Notes: generated by a model from the letters alone, not told the origin. A DNA stretch of 64,000 nucleotides from Shewanella marinintestina (GCF_023283845.1 NZ_JAKILC010000001.1:186001-250000); one strand, 5' to 3'. Numbered from the stretch's first letter, positions 26,137-38,939 are shown. Made by a program: numbers and translations.

Positions 26137-26754
26137 ATGAAACTACTAAAACCGCTTTTTGATAATAATCGCCGCTGGGCAGGTAGGATTTTAGAAGAAG
26201 ATCCTAAATTTTTTGAACAACTTGCTAAACAGCAAAACCCAGAATATTTGTGGATTGGTTGTTCCGATAGCCGCGTTCCATCGAACCAAATTATCGATTT
26301 GATGCCAGGTGAAGTTTTCGTTCACCGTAATATCGCTAATATGGTGATCCACACAGACCTTAACTGTTTATCAGTATTGCAGTATGCAGTTGAAGTACTG
26401 AAGGTTAAACATATTATGGTTGTTGGCCATTATGGCTGTGGCGGTATAAAAGCCTCAATGGGCACAGATAGGTTAGGCCTTATCGACAATTGGCTTGGAC
26501 ACATTCGTGACATTTATCGCCTTCATAAACGCGACTTAGAAAGTATGGATGAAGATGAACGTTTCGATCGTTTATGCGAACTAAACGTAATGGAACAAGT
26601 CGCTAACGTTACGAGCACCACGATAGTTCAAGATGCTTGGGCACGTGGCCAAGAAGTCGCCGTTCACGGTTGGATATACAGCGTCGAGAACGGTCTTCTT
26701 TCAGATTTAGATGTCACAGTTGACAATGAAATGGCAACGAAAGAACAACAATAA
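26137..26754 (+). CDS. can: Beta-class carbonic anhydrase
   Basis: The 205-residue zinc enzyme interconverts CO2 and bicarbonate in the cytoplasm. Zinc ligands and catalytic pair match E. coli Can by position: C42, D44 and R46 in CSDSRVPS, and H98 and C101 in GHYGCGG. The allosteric-type beta-carbonic anhydrase N-terminus ([12 protein letters not shown]) is present. It is a single gene with a strong terminator 22 bases after the stop; the next gene, kdnA, has a separate leader. Confidence 0.96.
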   Translation: MKLLKPLFDNNRRWAGRILEEDPKFFEQLAKQQNPEYLWIGCSDSRVPSNQIIDLMPGEVFVHRNIANMVIHTDLNCLSVLQYAVEVLKVKHIMVVGHYGCGGIKASMGTDRLGLIDNWLGHIRDIYRLHKRDLESMDEDERFDRLCELNVMEQVANVTSTTIVQDAWARGQEVAVHGWIYSVENGLLSDLDVTVDNEMATKEQQ

Positions 26755-26776
26755 TCAGTAAGCACAGTGATATTTT

Positions 26777-26815
26777 AAAAGGGTATTCTTGCTATTTTGC
26801 AAGAATACCCTTTTT
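26777..26815 (+). terminator. Intrinsic terminator after can
   Basis: A perfect 16-base stem (26777-26792 with 26799-26814; AAAAGGGTATTCTTGC and its complement) with a six-base loop, ending in TTTTT. It separates can from the Kdo8N operon. Confidence 0.92.
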
Positions 26816-26913
26816 AGTATTTATGTTCCTAAAATGTTAGTAAATAGAAGAAAAATAGTAAGATTTCTCGCAGTTATTACACTATCCCAGTTATAATCCG
26901 GTATTTATTTTGA

Positions 26914-28134
<1,221 letters not shown>

Positions 28135-28185
28135 GATCGAACACTAACCATCGCAGGTATATGCATCAGACGATGACAAAATTAA

Positions 28186-29283
<1,098 letters not shown>

Positions 29284-29351
29284 AAATCTAGCGTAAGCAA
29301 ATCTGGACTCTAATTTAAGGGTCCAGAATACTTTTAAAGTAGGTAAATTGA

Positions 29352-30089
29352 ATGAATGTAACCTTATTAATCCCTGCTCGATACGGTTCAAGCCGTTTTC
29401 CAGGCAAGCCATTGGCCCCTATCAACGGTAAGCCGATGATCCAGCATGTCTACGAGCGTGCAGCTTTAGCAAAAGGGCTTAACGACATCTATGTTGCTAC
29501 TGATGATGAGCGCATTAAAAGTGCTGTTGAAGGTTTTGGCGGCAAAGTGGTTATGACAGGTTCAGATGCAGCCTCAGGTACCGACCGTATCGATGAAGCA
29601 ATTTCTATATTGGGACTAGCTGACGATGATTTAGTTATTAATCTACAAGGAGATCAACCGTTAATTGATCCAATTGTGATTGAACAGCTCGTTAACTTAT
29701 GCGAGCGCCATAAAGGCCAATTTGATATGGCAACCTTAGGAGTTCAAATTACGGACGAAGGTCAGCTAAACGACCCTAATCATGTAAAAATGGTATTTGA
29801 TAATGACCATAACGCTCTATATTTTTCCCGTGCCCGCATTCCATTTGGCCGCGATACTAGTGACTACCCAGTCTACAAACATATCGGGATTTATGCATAT
29901 ACGCGTAAGTTTATTCAAACATTTGCTAAGTTACCTTTAGGCCGTTTAGAAGAATTAGAAAAGTTAGAACAACTTCGGGCATTAGAATATGGGTATAAAA
30001 TCAAAGTCGCAATTAGTGCGTTTGATTTCCCAGAAGTTGATACACCAGAAGATATCCGCATCTGTGAAGCAAGACTTTTAGCGAATTAA
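29352..30089 (+). CDS. kdsB: CMP-Kdo/Kdo8N cytidylyltransferase
   Basis: The 245-residue cytosolic enzyme activates Kdo (or Kdo8N) with CTP before transfer to lipid A. The CTP-binding N-terminus [17 protein letters not shown] is clear, with LQGDQPLI and the C-terminal [13 protein letters not shown] segment typical of KdsB. In Shewanella the linked enzyme accepts Kdo8N, so the same is inferred here. It is the third gene of the operon, 68 bases after kdnB. Confidence 0.95.
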   Translation: MNVTLLIPARYGSSRFPGKPLAPINGKPMIQHVYERAALAKGLNDIYVATDDERIKSAVEGFGGKVVMTGSDAASGTDRIDEAISILGLADDDLVINLQGDQPLIDPIVIEQLVNLCERHKGQFDMATLGVQITDEGQLNDPNHVKMVFDNDHNALYFSRARIPFGRDTSDYPVYKHIGIYAYTRKFIQTFAKLPLGRLEELEKLEQLRALEYGYKIKVAISAFDFPEVDTPEDIRICEARLLAN

Positions 30090-30109
30090 ATAATAAGGCG
30101 AGCAATCTA

Positions 30110-30295
30110 ATGTCAGATCTAGAAGTTGGATTATTAATTTTATTAGTTGTCGGTATTATTGCCAGCAACCTGGCTGTTTTAAAATACAGTGCCAAATTTA
30201 AAATGACCCAATTTGGTAAAAAAGATCAAAAGGGTGAATCGTCTACAGATGATACCAAAGAAAATGACAACACTAGTGATGACAAACAGGCTTAG
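30110..30295 (+). CDS. Small membrane protein, DUF2897 family
   Basis: The 61-residue protein has one transmembrane helix near the N-terminus (VGLLILLVVGIIASNLAVL), a KYSAKFKM motif after it and a charged, probably disordered tail. This matches DUF2897, a short alteromonad family of unknown role. It lies 20 bases after kdsB and just before a strong terminator, so it is the last gene of the kdn operon. Its role in lipopolysaccharide is a guess from position. Confidence 0.75.
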   Translation: MSDLEVGLLILLVVGIIASNLAVLKYSAKFKMTQFGKKDQKGESSTDDTKENDNTSDDKQA

Positions 30296-30335
30296 AATTA
30301 ATGAGTTTAGGTGGCATATTCACACCTAATTTAAT

Positions 30336-30363
30336 AAAAAAGGCGCTTTGAGCGCCTTTTTTT
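30336..30363. terminator. Terminator after the kdn operon
   Basis: AAAAAAGGCGCT (30336-30347) pairs with AGCGCCTTTTTT from 30351, around a three-base TTG loop. It ends the kdn operon on the plus strand; T runs exist on both strands, so it can also serve the converging RND transporter gene. Confidence 0.92.
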
Positions 30364-30437
30364 ATTTTTGGAAAACAGGGAAAACTTAAATAAGAATGAT
30401 ATAAAGGGCATAGCAGCCTCATACCCTATACTTTCTC

Positions 30438-33400
30438 TTATTCAGCCAACTCTTTTTCAAGTTGCTTCGCAATCATCTCAGGAGAGCCTGAGTTTTTAGC
30501 AAGTAGCGAGTAAGCAACTGGGATAACAAACAAGGTAAAAAATGTCGCAAGAGTAATACCCGATAATACAACGACACCGATTACAAAACGCGTTTCGGCC
30601 CCCGCACCTTCAGCTAACACTAAAGGAATCGCTCCTGCTGCCGTTGTGATCCCCGTCATTAGAATAGGTCTTAAGCGTTGACTAGATGCTTGAATAATCG
30701 CTTGTTTAAACTCTACCCCTTTATCCCTTAACTGATTAGCAAACTCGACTATCAAAATGCCGTTTTTGGCAGCAAGTCCCACCAGCATAATGATACCAAT
30801 TTGGCTATAAATATTAAGTGTTTGCCCTGTTGCCCAAAGACCAATAAGCGCCCCTAACGTTGCCAAAGGCACTGTTAGCATAATCACCATCGGATGAATA
30901 TAGCTTTCAAATTGTGCCGCCAGAACTAAAAATACTATGCCTAACGCTAAAATAAACACAAAGTACATTGAATTACCTGAATCTTGATAATCCAAAGATT
31001 GACCTTTGTAGCTCACTATTGCCTCAGCAGGCAGGTATTCATGTGTTAAATCATTTAAGTAATCGAGTGCCTCCCCCAAGCTGTAACCATCAGCTAAATT
31101 CGCTTCAATGGTAATTGCACGCATTCGATTGTAACGATTTAACTGGCTAGCATCGGCAAACTCTTCCACATGCACCAAGTTAGATAACGGAATTAACTCC
31201 TTACTTCTATCCGATCGCACATAGATATTTTCAAGATCCGTTGCCGTATTTTGATTTTCACGATTCCCTTCAATAATCACATCATATTCTTCACCATCAC
31301 GCATAAATGTGGTCACTAGACGTGAGCCGAGCATTGACTCAAGCGTACGCCCGATATGAGATATAGATACGCCTAGATCAGAAGCTCTATCCTTATCTAT
31401 TACCACACGTAGTTGTGGTTTAGTCTCATTATAATCATGATCTAAGCCAACGAGGTTGGGGTTTTCTTTAGCTTTTTCAATTATAGTATCGCGCCACCTT
31501 GCGAGCTCTTCATAGCTTGGTCCGCCAAGTACAAACTGCACAGGTTTACCAACACCTCGGCCAAAGGCTTGGCGCATTACAGGAAAAGCACGCACACCTG
31601 CCAGATCTGATAAGCGCCCTCTTATATCACCAATAATTTCAAAAGCGCTACGTCTAACCGCCCAATCCTCTAATACAATAATCGCCATACCATTAGAGAA
31701 ATTGGCACTGCGACCAAAGCCTCTTGGCGCACGTATAAGTAAACGTTTAATTTCTCCTGCTTCTACAAGTGGCATTAAGCGGTTTTCAATCTCGTCCATA
31801 TAAGACTCGATATACTCAAAGCTTGCCCCTTGAGGCCCGTTAACGATTAAAAACATAGAGCCACGATCTTCACGAGGGGCAAATTCTTGCGGTACTTCTT
31901 TCGCCAAGAATGCGCTACTCACTAAAGCAATCAAGATAAGTGAAGACACCAAGTAAGGATGTCGCATCGCCCTGCGTAAAACCTGCCGATAACCATGAGA
32001 CAGTTTTTCCATTCCAGTATCAATTTTTCTGACTAGCCAAGGATCTTGTGAAGACGGCTTTAACACTTTCGAGCACATCATCGGGCTCAGTGTCAAAGCA
32101 ACAATACTAGAAAAAATAACCGCGGCGCTCATGGCTACAGCGAACTCTTTAAATAGTTTACCTAAATCACCTTCTAAAAATGTAATCGGCATAAATACTG
32201 CTACCAAGACTAAAGTGGTCGCAACAACAGCAAATGCAACTTCACGAGATCCTAGGTAAGCAGCCTTTAAAGGAGAATCCCCCTCCTCTATCCTTCGATG
32301 AATATTTTCAAGCACCACAATGGCATCGTCTACCACCATGCCGATAGCCAAAATCATCGCAAGTAACGTCAATAGGTTAATCGTGTAACCCAAGGCAAAT
32401 AACACAATAAAGGTAGCCATTAATGATACAGGAACCGTTAATGCTGGGATCAACATTGCTCGCACACTGCCAAGGAACAGGTAAATCACCACAATCACTA
32501 AGAACATGGCAATAAACAGGGTTTGGTATACCTCTTTAACGGACGCCTCAATGAACACTGAGCTGTCATATGAACGTTTAATTTCCATTCCAGCAGGAAG
32601 TGTTGGATTAATTTGATCAACGAGCTTATTTGCAGCACGAGCAACATCCAGTGTATTAGCGGTTGATTGCTTAGATACCCCCAAGCCAATCATAGATTCA
32701 CGGTTACCTCTAAAAGTAATACGTTCCTCTTCTGAACCAATCTCTACTTTCGCTACATCACCCAATTTTATGAGATATCCATCATCCCCTTCAGCTAAAA
32801 CCAAATTGGCAAAATCATCAGAGGTTTTAAAGCTACGCTCTAAACGGACGGTAAAATGACGCTCTTTAGACTCTACGCTACCGGCTGGAAGCTCGACGTT
32901 CTCAGAGCGAAGTGCTGACTCAATATCAGCTACGGTTAAGTTTCGAGCAGCTAAAGCTTGTCTGTCAATCCACACACGCATTGCATACACTTTGCCGCCA
33001 CCTAGACGCATATTGGCAACGCCATCAATTACCGAGAATCTGTCGATTAAGTAGCGTCTTGCGTAATCGGTGAGTTGCAATGTGGTCATTTGATCTGATA
33101 CCAAATTTAGCCACATGATCACCTCATCACCACCATTAGCCTTCTGTACTTCTGGTGGATCCGCTTCTTCAGGTAGATTGTTCAATAAACCTGATACACG
33201 ATCGCGCACATCGTTTGCAGCCGCTTCAATATCCCGGCCAACATCAAATTCTAAGGTGACATTCGAGCGTCCATCACTGCTCGATGAGCTAATGTGTTTA
33301 ATCCCTTCTACACCACTTATCCTGTCTTCGACTAGTTGAGTAATGCGGCTTTCAACCACTGCAGCGCTAGCACCACGATAGTTGGTTTGGATGGAAACCA

Positions 33401-33530
33401 CTGGCGGGTCTATATTGGGATATTCTCTCAATGGCAGTTTTTCGAATGCCACAAGACCAAATACAATCAATAAAATACTGATAACTGAAGCGAATACCGG
33501 ACGCTTTACCGAAAGATCAGTTAAAATCAT
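30438..33530 (-). CDS. RND-type efflux transporter permease (HAE1 family)
   Basis: The 1030-residue inner-membrane pump of the AcrB/MexF type has twelve transmembrane helices and two large periplasmic loops. It starts with MILTDLSVKRPVFASVISIL and shows the helix-4 proton-relay aspartates in GMVVDDAIVVLENI, plus RPILMTGITTAAGAIPL near the end. It exports hydrophobic drugs, solvents or similar compounds. The fusion protein gene upstream overlaps it by four bases (ATGA), so the two are translationally coupled. No outer-membrane channel gene follows, so a TolC-like partner must be encoded elsewhere. No repressor is adjacent. Confidence 0.95.
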   Translation of the reverse strand: MILTDLSVKRPVFASVISILLIVFGLVAFEKLPLREYPNIDPPVVSIQTNYRGASAAVVESRITQLVEDRISGVEGIKHISSSSSDGRSNVTLEFDVGRDIEAAANDVRDRVSGLLNNLPEEADPPEVQKANGGDEVIMWLNLVSDQMTTLQLTDYARRYLIDRFSVIDGVANMRLGGGKVYAMRVWIDRQALAARNLTVADIESALRSENVELPAGSVESKERHFTVRLERSFKTSDDFANLVLAEGDDGYLIKLGDVAKVEIGSEEERITFRGNRESMIGLGVSKQSTANTLDVARAANKLVDQINPTLPAGMEIKRSYDSSVFIEASVKEVYQTLFIAMFLVIVVIYLFLGSVRAMLIPALTVPVSLMATFIVLFALGYTINLLTLLAMILAIGMVVDDAIVVLENIHRRIEEGDSPLKAAYLGSREVAFAVVATTLVLVAVFMPITFLEGDLGKLFKEFAVAMSAAVIFSSIVALTLSPMMCSKVLKPSSQDPWLVRKIDTGMEKLSHGYRQVLRRAMRHPYLVSSLILIALVSSAFLAKEVPQEFAPREDRGSMFLIVNGPQGASFEYIESYMDEIENRLMPLVEAGEIKRLLIRAPRGFGRSANFSNGMAIIVLEDWAVRRSAFEIIGDIRGRLSDLAGVRAFPVMRQAFGRGVGKPVQFVLGGPSYEELARWRDTIIEKAKENPNLVGLDHDYNETKPQLRVVIDKDRASDLGVSISHIGRTLESMLGSRLVTTFMRDGEEYDVIIEGNRENQNTATDLENIYVRSDRSKELIPLSNLVHVEEFADASQLNRYNRMRAITIEANLADGYSLGEALDYLNDLTHEYLPAEAIVSYKGQSLDYQDSGNSMYFVFILALGIVFLVLAAQFESYIHPMVIMLTVPLATLGALIGLWATGQTLNIYSQIGIIMLVGLAAKNGILIVEFANQLRDKGVEFKQAIIQASSQRLRPILMTGITTAAGAIPLVLAEGAGAETRFVIGVVVLSGITLATFFTLFVIPVAYSLLAKNSGSPEMIAKQLEKELAE

Positions 33531-34609
33531 ACAACAGGCTCCACACTTGCCTGCTTAAGAAAACTAAATCGCTCACTAAAAGTCACTTTAACTTTGTCAC
33601 CAGGTCGCACTTTTAATATTCCGCGAATAATAATTTGCTCGTTTAACTCTACGCCGTCAGTAATCTCAACCCAACCACGTTTACGTAATCCTAAAGTCAC
33701 CTGCTTTTGTTCAACAACACCTTCATCATTGACCCAATAAACATAATGCCTATCTTGAATAGGGATAATGGCTGATTCAGGCAAGATCAATGCATCTCGG
33801 CTTGTTTTAATTAACTTTACTTTCATCAACATCCCCGGCAATAAACGCTGTTTAGGGTTAGGTATTTCAGCGCGTACGATAACCGCTCGGGTTTTTGGAT
33901 TAATGCGGCTATCGATCGACACAACTTTGCCTTCGAACACTTCGCCATCAAATGCCACTGCGGATGCTTCTACTTTTTTTTCTAAAGCTAATGCTTGCAA
34001 AAATCGCTCCGGAACAGAAAAGTCCAATTTAATGACAGAGATATCATCTAAAGTAGTAATTGCATTACCTGGAGAGACAAGAGCACCAACACTCACTTGT
34101 CGTAACCCTAAAGCGCCAGAGAAAGGCGCTGCAATGCGTCTATCGCTTAATGCGGATTGAGCTTGAGCAAGCTCTGCTTTTGCCGTATCAATCAAGGTTT
34201 GTAAACGATCTCGCTCTAACTCTGCAATTGTTTGGCTAGTTACTAGGGTTCGAATACGTTCAAGTTCTCGTTGATGATCTTTGACTTTAACCTTGGCTAC
34301 AGTTACCCGTGCACGTTGTTCGCTATCTTGTAACTGTACTAACAAGCGGCCTTGATTAACCAAGTCACCATCGCTGAAATTAACAAGAGTAACCACATCA
34401 GTGACTTTCGGCGTAACGGTAATAGATTCATTGGCTTTACTAGTACCAAGAGCCTCGACTTCGTCACGAATCGGTTCCATTGAAGCTTTTGTTACCACTA
34501 CATTAGGAATAGGCCTAGACTTTTTAGCCTGTTTAACTGGAGATTGTTGAGTATAAAAATATCCTCCTGCAATGAGGAGTATAATGACAATTATTATTAT
34601 TTTTCTCAT
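33527..34609 (-). CDS. RND efflux periplasmic adaptor (membrane fusion protein)
   Basis: The roughly 360-residue adaptor has an N-terminal anchor (RKIIIIVIILLIAGGYFY), a lipoyl-like segment (VVTLVNFSDGDLVNQGRLLV), a helical hairpin of moderate length around 100-150, and a C-terminal beta-barrel and membrane-proximal part (GMLMKVKL and YVYWVNDEGVVEQ). It links the inner-membrane pump to an outer-membrane channel. I prefer the ATG at 34609, with AAGG six bases upstream, over the ATG at 34621. It is the first gene of the pair. Confidence 0.92.
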   Translation of the reverse strand: MRKIIIIVIILLIAGGYFYTQQSPVKQAKKSRPIPNVVVTKASMEPIRDEVEALGTSKANESITVTPKVTDVVTLVNFSDGDLVNQGRLLVQLQDSEQRARVTVAKVKVKDHQRELERIRTLVTSQTIAELERDRLQTLIDTAKAELAQAQSALSDRRIAAPFSGALGLRQVSVGALVSPGNAITTLDDISVIKLDFSVPERFLQALALEKKVEASAVAFDGEVFEGKVVSIDSRINPKTRAVIVRAEIPNPKQRLLPGMLMKVKLIKTSRDALILPESAIIPIQDRHYVYWVNDEGVVEQKQVTLGLRKRGWVEITDGVELNEQIIIRGILKVRPGDKVKVTFSERFSFLKQASVEPVV

Positions 34610-34621
34610 GAATGCCTTCAT

Positions 34622-34982
34622 AAACTACTTTTAATTGTCGTTAGTTTACCTAGACATAACTTTGCTTCAATACGTTTTACTTTTTCTTACAAATGACACA
34701 TCTCAGTCACACTAGAGCAATTTGCTAAAACAAACTTGCAGGGGACTAAAATCTAATTCACTAACTTAGCAAGATGCTACTTTTCTATAAATCAAATGAC
34801 TGTGGACAAAATAGGTCACAAAACTTAAGCGCAAACATTTAGCATCATTTTGTATCTCTCATAATGCATAAGCCTCTTGAGCTAATAAAAAATAGAAAGA
34901 GTAAGTTACTGAGGTAAATATTAGGCGACACAAAATAAAAAAGGAGCCCAAGGCTCCTTCTTAAACAGATATGTAGATTAGC
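34622..34982. other. Intergenic region upstream of the RND pair
   Basis: These 361 bases lie between the RND adaptor start and the bamC end. Apart from the bamC terminator at its right end I see no repeat, gene or structure. The RND promoter is expected toward the 34622-34750 side. Confidence 0.4.
34941..34959 (-). terminator. Intrinsic terminator of dapA-bamC
   Basis: AAGGAGCC (34941-34948) and GGCTCCTT (34952-34959) around a three-base loop; on the minus strand the stem runs into TTTTTTATTTT. It lies 24 bases after the bamC stop. Confidence 0.9.
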
Positions 34983-36080
34983 TTAACGAACCTTACGATC
35001 TTCTTGCATAAGCTCCGAGAAACCTTCATAAATAGCTGTAACAACCTCGCTCGATAGCGGCTCGTTTTCAGCATTTAATAAGTGGATCTCTGTTTTATCG
35101 TCAGCAGCATCTTTTAGTTCAATACGGTAGGAGCCAGCTTCGATAGGTAATTCTTTCTCGCTCCACAAAGAGCTCCAGAAGCCAGAGTCATCTGTTACAT
35201 TGATGTACAATAATCCTTTGTTACTGTCCATATCGATTATTTCAAAGCCCATCTCAGGCAGTACGATACGTAAGCGGTCCCAAGTGCGCTTGAACTTAGC
35301 ATCAGCTAACCAATAAGCCGTTTCTTCAGCTTCAGTTATCAAGTTTACATCGATACCTAAACTTTGCTTAAGACGCTTAGCTTTCAACGCTTTAGCACGC
35401 TCAATACTGATGTAACTAATAGAGTCATTCAGTCTATCAATGGTATAACGACGCTTGTCTTCACCACTTAATAGAATGTCTTGTAAATCACCATCATAAC
35501 TTTCTTCATGGTCGATCAAGTCAATCGTTAAATTGCCACTACGGCCGTGCGGACGGACATCAACAGTATACAAATAGCGCTGCTTTAGTTTGTACACCTT
35601 GTCGCTACCCCAAAGACTTGATTCAATGACTTCATCATTTTCAATCCAATCAGTCTCAAGTGTTCCTTTCTCATAGTCTTCACTACGCAATGAAATTGAT
35701 TTGTCAGCAAAGTATTCTTTTAATACATCGAACATTTCTTCTTTTAGATCAATCTCAGTATCAATAGACTCAACAACAATTTTGATGTTTTCGCTGCCTT
35801 CTTCAACACGCGTACCTTCTGCCATAGGCAAAACTTGCAAAGGTGGACGTATATCGAGAGTTGCTCCCACGAGCTCCTGATTTGCTTTAGCGCCTACGTC
35901 AGGAATATCAAATTCTTTACTGTAAGTTGGCTTATTTAAACCCGCTGGAATGATAAGTTCAGGTGCAACAGTCAAATCTTGATAGTTTTGATCTGTGTCA
36001 TTTGCCTGTCTTCTATCAATCGGAGTGCTACATGCCGTAACGGCTGCAACTAAAATCAGTGGAGATATTTGCTTTAGCAT
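34983..36080 (-). CDS. bamC: Outer membrane assembly lipoprotein BamC
   Basis: The 365-residue lipoprotein is a subunit of the BAM complex that folds beta-barrel proteins. The lipobox is VTAC, giving lipidation at Cys17, and a flexible N-terminal segment (SYS-type linker that binds BamD) follows. Two helix-grip domains cover about 100-215 and 235-345. Order dapA-bamC with a three-base gap is the same as in E. coli, which strengthens the call for this poorly conserved protein. Confidence 0.93.
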   Translation of the reverse strand: MLKQISPLILVAAVTACSTPIDRRQANDTDQNYQDLTVAPELIIPAGLNKPTYSKEFDIPDVGAKANQELVGATLDIRPPLQVLPMAEGTRVEEGSENIKIVVESIDTEIDLKEEMFDVLKEYFADKSISLRSEDYEKGTLETDWIENDEVIESSLWGSDKVYKLKQRYLYTVDVRPHGRSGNLTIDLIDHEESYDGDLQDILLSGEDKRRYTIDRLNDSISYISIERAKALKAKRLKQSLGIDVNLITEAEETAYWLADAKFKRTWDRLRIVLPEMGFEIIDMDSNKGLLYINVTDDSGFWSSLWSEKELPIEAGSYRIELKDAADDKTEIHLLNAENEPLSSEVVTAIYEGFSELMQEDRKVR

Positions 36081-36083
36081 TTA

Positions 36084-36968
36084 TTATTTAACCTCTATTC
36101 GGGCATTTTTCATCGCTTCTAGCAACAGACCATGAAACTCAGTAGAAAGTTCAGTTAAAGGTAAACGAATTTCATTATTACTGATAAGACCCATACGATG
36201 GGCGGCCCATTTCACTGGAATTGGATTTGCTTCGCAAAACAGCGTACTAAATAAGCCTTTGATTGATTCTTCTGCATTTAATGCAGCCGAAACGTCACCT
36301 GCTAATGCTGCAGCGCACATAGCTTTAAACTGTTTTGGTACAATATTATTAGCAACAGAAATAACACCGTTTCCACCTAGTGATAAAAACTCTCTTGCAG
36401 TCGCATCATCGCCACTGTAAAGCATAAAGTCATCACCACACAAACGACGCAACTCTTGTACGCGAGATAAATCACCCGTCGCCTCTTTTACGCCGATAAT
36501 ATTTTTAACATCAACAAGTTGAGCAACAGTCTCAGGTAACATATCAACAGCAGTACGGCCTGGTACGTTGTATAGTATCTGTGGTACATCAGTACTTTGA
36601 GCCACCGCAGTATAGTGCGCAATCAAGCCTTTTGGCGTTGGCTTGTTGTAATAAGGTGTTACGCCTAACATTGCTGCGACACCAACTTTCGATAAACCTT
36701 TTGTTAACTCGATAGCCTCTGCTGTCGCGTTGGCGCCATTACCACCAATAATAGGAATGCGACCAGCGGCAAACTTCACCGTTTGCTCAACAACACTAAT
36801 ATGCTCTGTTTGGGGTAATGTTGCTGACTCTCCAGTTGTACCAACGGCAACGATGGCATCTGTACCTTGGGTAATATGGTACTCAACTAAACTTTCAAGA
36901 CTTTTATAATCTACTGTGCCATCACTATTCATTGGTGTGATTAAGGCAACGATGCTTCCGTATATCAT
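36084..36968 (-). CDS. dapA: 4-hydroxy-tetrahydrodipicolinate synthase
   Basis: The 294-residue aldolase-type enzyme condenses pyruvate and aspartate semialdehyde, committing carbon to lysine and meso-DAP. The Schiff-base lysine is K161 in GVKEATGD and the catalytic Tyr133 is in [11 protein letters not shown], both at E. coli positions. The N-terminal GTTGESATL motif is present. It is first in the dapA-bamC operon and divergent from gcvR. Confidence 0.97.
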   Translation of the reverse strand: MIYGSIVALITPMNSDGTVDYKSLESLVEYHITQGTDAIVAVGTTGESATLPQTEHISVVEQTVKFAAGRIPIIGGNGANATAEAIELTKGLSKVGVAAMLGVTPYYNKPTPKGLIAHYTAVAQSTDVPQILYNVPGRTAVDMLPETVAQLVDVKNIIGVKEATGDLSRVQELRRLCGDDFMLYSGDDATAREFLSLGGNGVISVANNIVPKQFKAMCAAALAGDVSAALNAEESIKGLFSTLFCEANPIPVKWAAHRMGLISNNEIRLPLTELSTEFHGLLLEAMKNARIEVK

Positions 36969-37207
36969 GTGTATTCCCCAAGGGTTCAGGACTGGCTATG
37001 GTACTGATGCAATCCACTAAAAACAAGCACTACAACGCAAGACTTCAGCATATTCATCATCAAGTTGAAACATATTAAATAAGTGGGGGGATCACAATGA
37101 CAGAGATCGCAAACGGATCAAGTTGTGATAGCATTAGCAACCGCAATTAGAAATCGTTATTTAAATGACGGTTTTTTAATCAAACCAATAAAAATATGGG
37201 GTACTAG

Positions 37208-37744
37208 ATGTCCAATCACTTGGTCGTTACTGCAATGGGCGCCGACCGCCCAGGTATTGTGAGTAAGTTTGCACGACTCGCGAGTGAGTGTGACTGCGAT
37301 ATCGTTGATAGTCGCATGGCGCTATTTGGTAATGAATTTACCTTAATCATGATGCTTGCTGGATCATGGCCATCAATCACTAAGATGGAAACCTCGTTAC
37401 CAAGCCTTAGTGTTGAACTCGAGCTATTAACGGTGATGAAGCGTACTTCTAAACACACTCCACAAAACTACATTTCACGCCTAGATATTACATTTAGCGG
37501 TCGAGACCAACGCGGTACCATGAAAAAAATAACTCAATTCATGGCTGAACGCTCACTTGATATCGCTGCGGTTAAGTCACATGCCGAAGAAGATAAAGAT
37601 GGTAATCCAACACAAAATATTAATTTGACTATCAACGTACCTGAGAAAGTGGATGTTGATAAACTTGAAGTTGGCGTGTTTGAATTGGCTACTGAATTAA
37701 CGCTTGAATGTACAATCGAGCGCATGCAAGGTGTCGAAAGCTAA
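37208..37744 (+). CDS. gcvR: Glycine cleavage system regulator GcvR (double ACT domain)
   Basis: The 178-residue protein consists of two ACT domains, one from about residue 5 (LVVTAMGADRPGIVSKFARL) and one from about 95 (DITFSGRDQRGTMKKITQFM). E. coli GcvR binds GcvA to repress the gcv operon. The order dapA divergent from gcvR followed by bcp is the same as in E. coli. The start at 37208 keeps the family N-terminus. It is nine bases from the open frame of bcp. Confidence 0.93.
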   Translation: MSNHLVVTAMGADRPGIVSKFARLASECDCDIVDSRMALFGNEFTLIMMLAGSWPSITKMETSLPSLSVELELLTVMKRTSKHTPQNYISRLDITFSGRDQRGTMKKITQFMAERSLDIAAVKSHAEEDKDGNPTQNINLTINVPEKVDVDKLEVGVFELATELTLECTIERMQGVES

Positions 37745-37764
37745 CCACATAAATGGATAAGAAT

Positions 37765-38232
37765 ATGCAAACCTTAACTGCAGGCGATAAAGCGCCACTG
37801 TTTACCTTACAAAACCAACATAATGAAACGATTAGCCTAGAAGCAGAACTAAAAAAAGGCCCAGTTTTAGTCTACTTTTATCCAAAAGCTTCTACACCAG
37901 GCTGTACTGTACAAGCTTGTGGCTTAAGAGACAGTAAAGACGAACTCAACGATTTGTCTATTACTGTACTTGGTTTAAGCCCTGATCCTGTTGCTAAACT
38001 GGCAAAGTTTTCTGATAAGCAATCACTTAACTTCTCTCTTTTAAGCGATGAGGACCATGCGATCGCTGACGCCTTTGGTGTTTGGGGCGAAAAAAAGTTC
38101 ATGGGAAAAATCTACGACGGGATCCACAGACTGAGCTTTTTGATTGGCCCGGGCGGTAAAATCCTACACGTATTCAATAAGTTTAAGACTAAAGACCACC
38201 ATGAAGTCGTACTTGCTCATCTAAAAAACTAA
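37765..38232 (+). CDS. bcp: Thioredoxin-dependent thiol peroxidase (BCP)
   Basis: The 155-residue peroxiredoxin reduces hydroperoxides. The peroxidatic Cys47 lies in PKASTPGCTVQAC, with the resolving Cys52 five residues later, as in E. coli. LSDEDHAIADAFGVWGEK and the FLIGPGGKI segment fit the family. The frame opens at an ATG at 37753, but the ATG at 37765 begins MQTLTAGDKAP, aligning with the E. coli start, and I prefer it. A strong terminator follows. Confidence 0.94.
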   Translation: MQTLTAGDKAPLFTLQNQHNETISLEAELKKGPVLVYFYPKASTPGCTVQACGLRDSKDELNDLSITVLGLSPDPVAKLAKFSDKQSLNFSLLSDEDHAIADAFGVWGEKKFMGKIYDGIHRLSFLIGPGGKILHVFNKFKTKDHHEVVLAHLKN

Positions 38233-38263
38233 AGCATTTACATTCGAGACTTAACATCAAGAT

Positions 38264-38291
38264 AAAAAAAGGAGCCTAAGGCTCCTTTTTT
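38264..38291 (+). terminator. Intrinsic terminator after bcp
   Basis: An A run and GGAGCC (38271-38276) pair with GGCTCC (38280-38285) and its T run, around a TAA loop. It follows bcp and precedes the converging argO gene. Confidence 0.92.
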
Positions 38292-38324
38292 ATATCTGTC
38301 TGACCCGTCCTAAATGACAGCGAA

Positions 38325-38939
38325 TTAAACCATGTATGGATATATGAGTGCTGCGGCAATAGACCACATAGTCACACAAATAAAGCGATCTAAGTAACAC
38401 CATGCTTTTGGTTTTTTAAATACCGGGCTTAAGTATTTAGCGCCTAAGCTAAGGCTAAAAAACCAGACAAAAGATGCCAATACAGCTCCAGCACCGAACC
38501 ATTGTTTTTCAGTCCCTTCAAATTGCACACTTATGCTACCTAGTAAAACCACTGTATCTAAATAGAGATGTGGGTTGAGTAAACTAATGGCCAGCGTTGT
38601 TAATACTGCCTTTTTTAAACTGTCAGCAGCTAAGTCACCATCATTATCCATACGGTTATCTGAAAAAGAGGACTTTAATGCACCATAACCATAAACCAGC
38701 AAAAATAAAGCACCACCAAAACTTGCGATATCTTTAACTAAGGGAAACGCAATAATTAAGTGTCCTAAGCCAGCAACACCCGCGGTAATCATTATCGCGT
38801 CGATAAATGAGCAAATAGCGGCAATAGGTAATGAATGAGAACGTTTCAGCCCTTGTTTTAATACAAACGCATTTTGTGCACCCACTGCCATAATTAGGCT
38901 TCCGCCTATTCCCATACCTTGTATAAATGCTGTTTGCAT
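38325..38939 (-). CDS. argO: LysE-type amino acid exporter, ArgO-like
   Basis: The 204-residue inner-membrane exporter has six hydrophobic segments and the LysE-family N-terminus with GMGIGGSLIMAVGAQNAFVL and CSFIDAIMITAGVAGLG. ArgO exports arginine and its analogue canavanine in E. coli. The frame is open to 39083, but the ATG at 38939 has AGGGGGC just upstream and gives the family start MQTAFIQG. It is divergent from an ArgP-like regulator gene, the arrangement expected of an exporter with its LysR activator. Confidence 0.9.
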   Translation of the reverse strand: MQTAFIQGMGIGGSLIMAVGAQNAFVLKQGLKRSHSLPIAAICSFIDAIMITAGVAGLGHLIIAFPLVKDIASFGGALFLLVYGYGALKSSFSDNRMDNDGDLAADSLKKAVLTTLAISLLNPHLYLDTVVLLGSISVQFEGTEKQWFGAGAVLASFVWFFSLSLGAKYLSPVFKKPKAWCYLDRFICVTMWSIAAALIYPYMV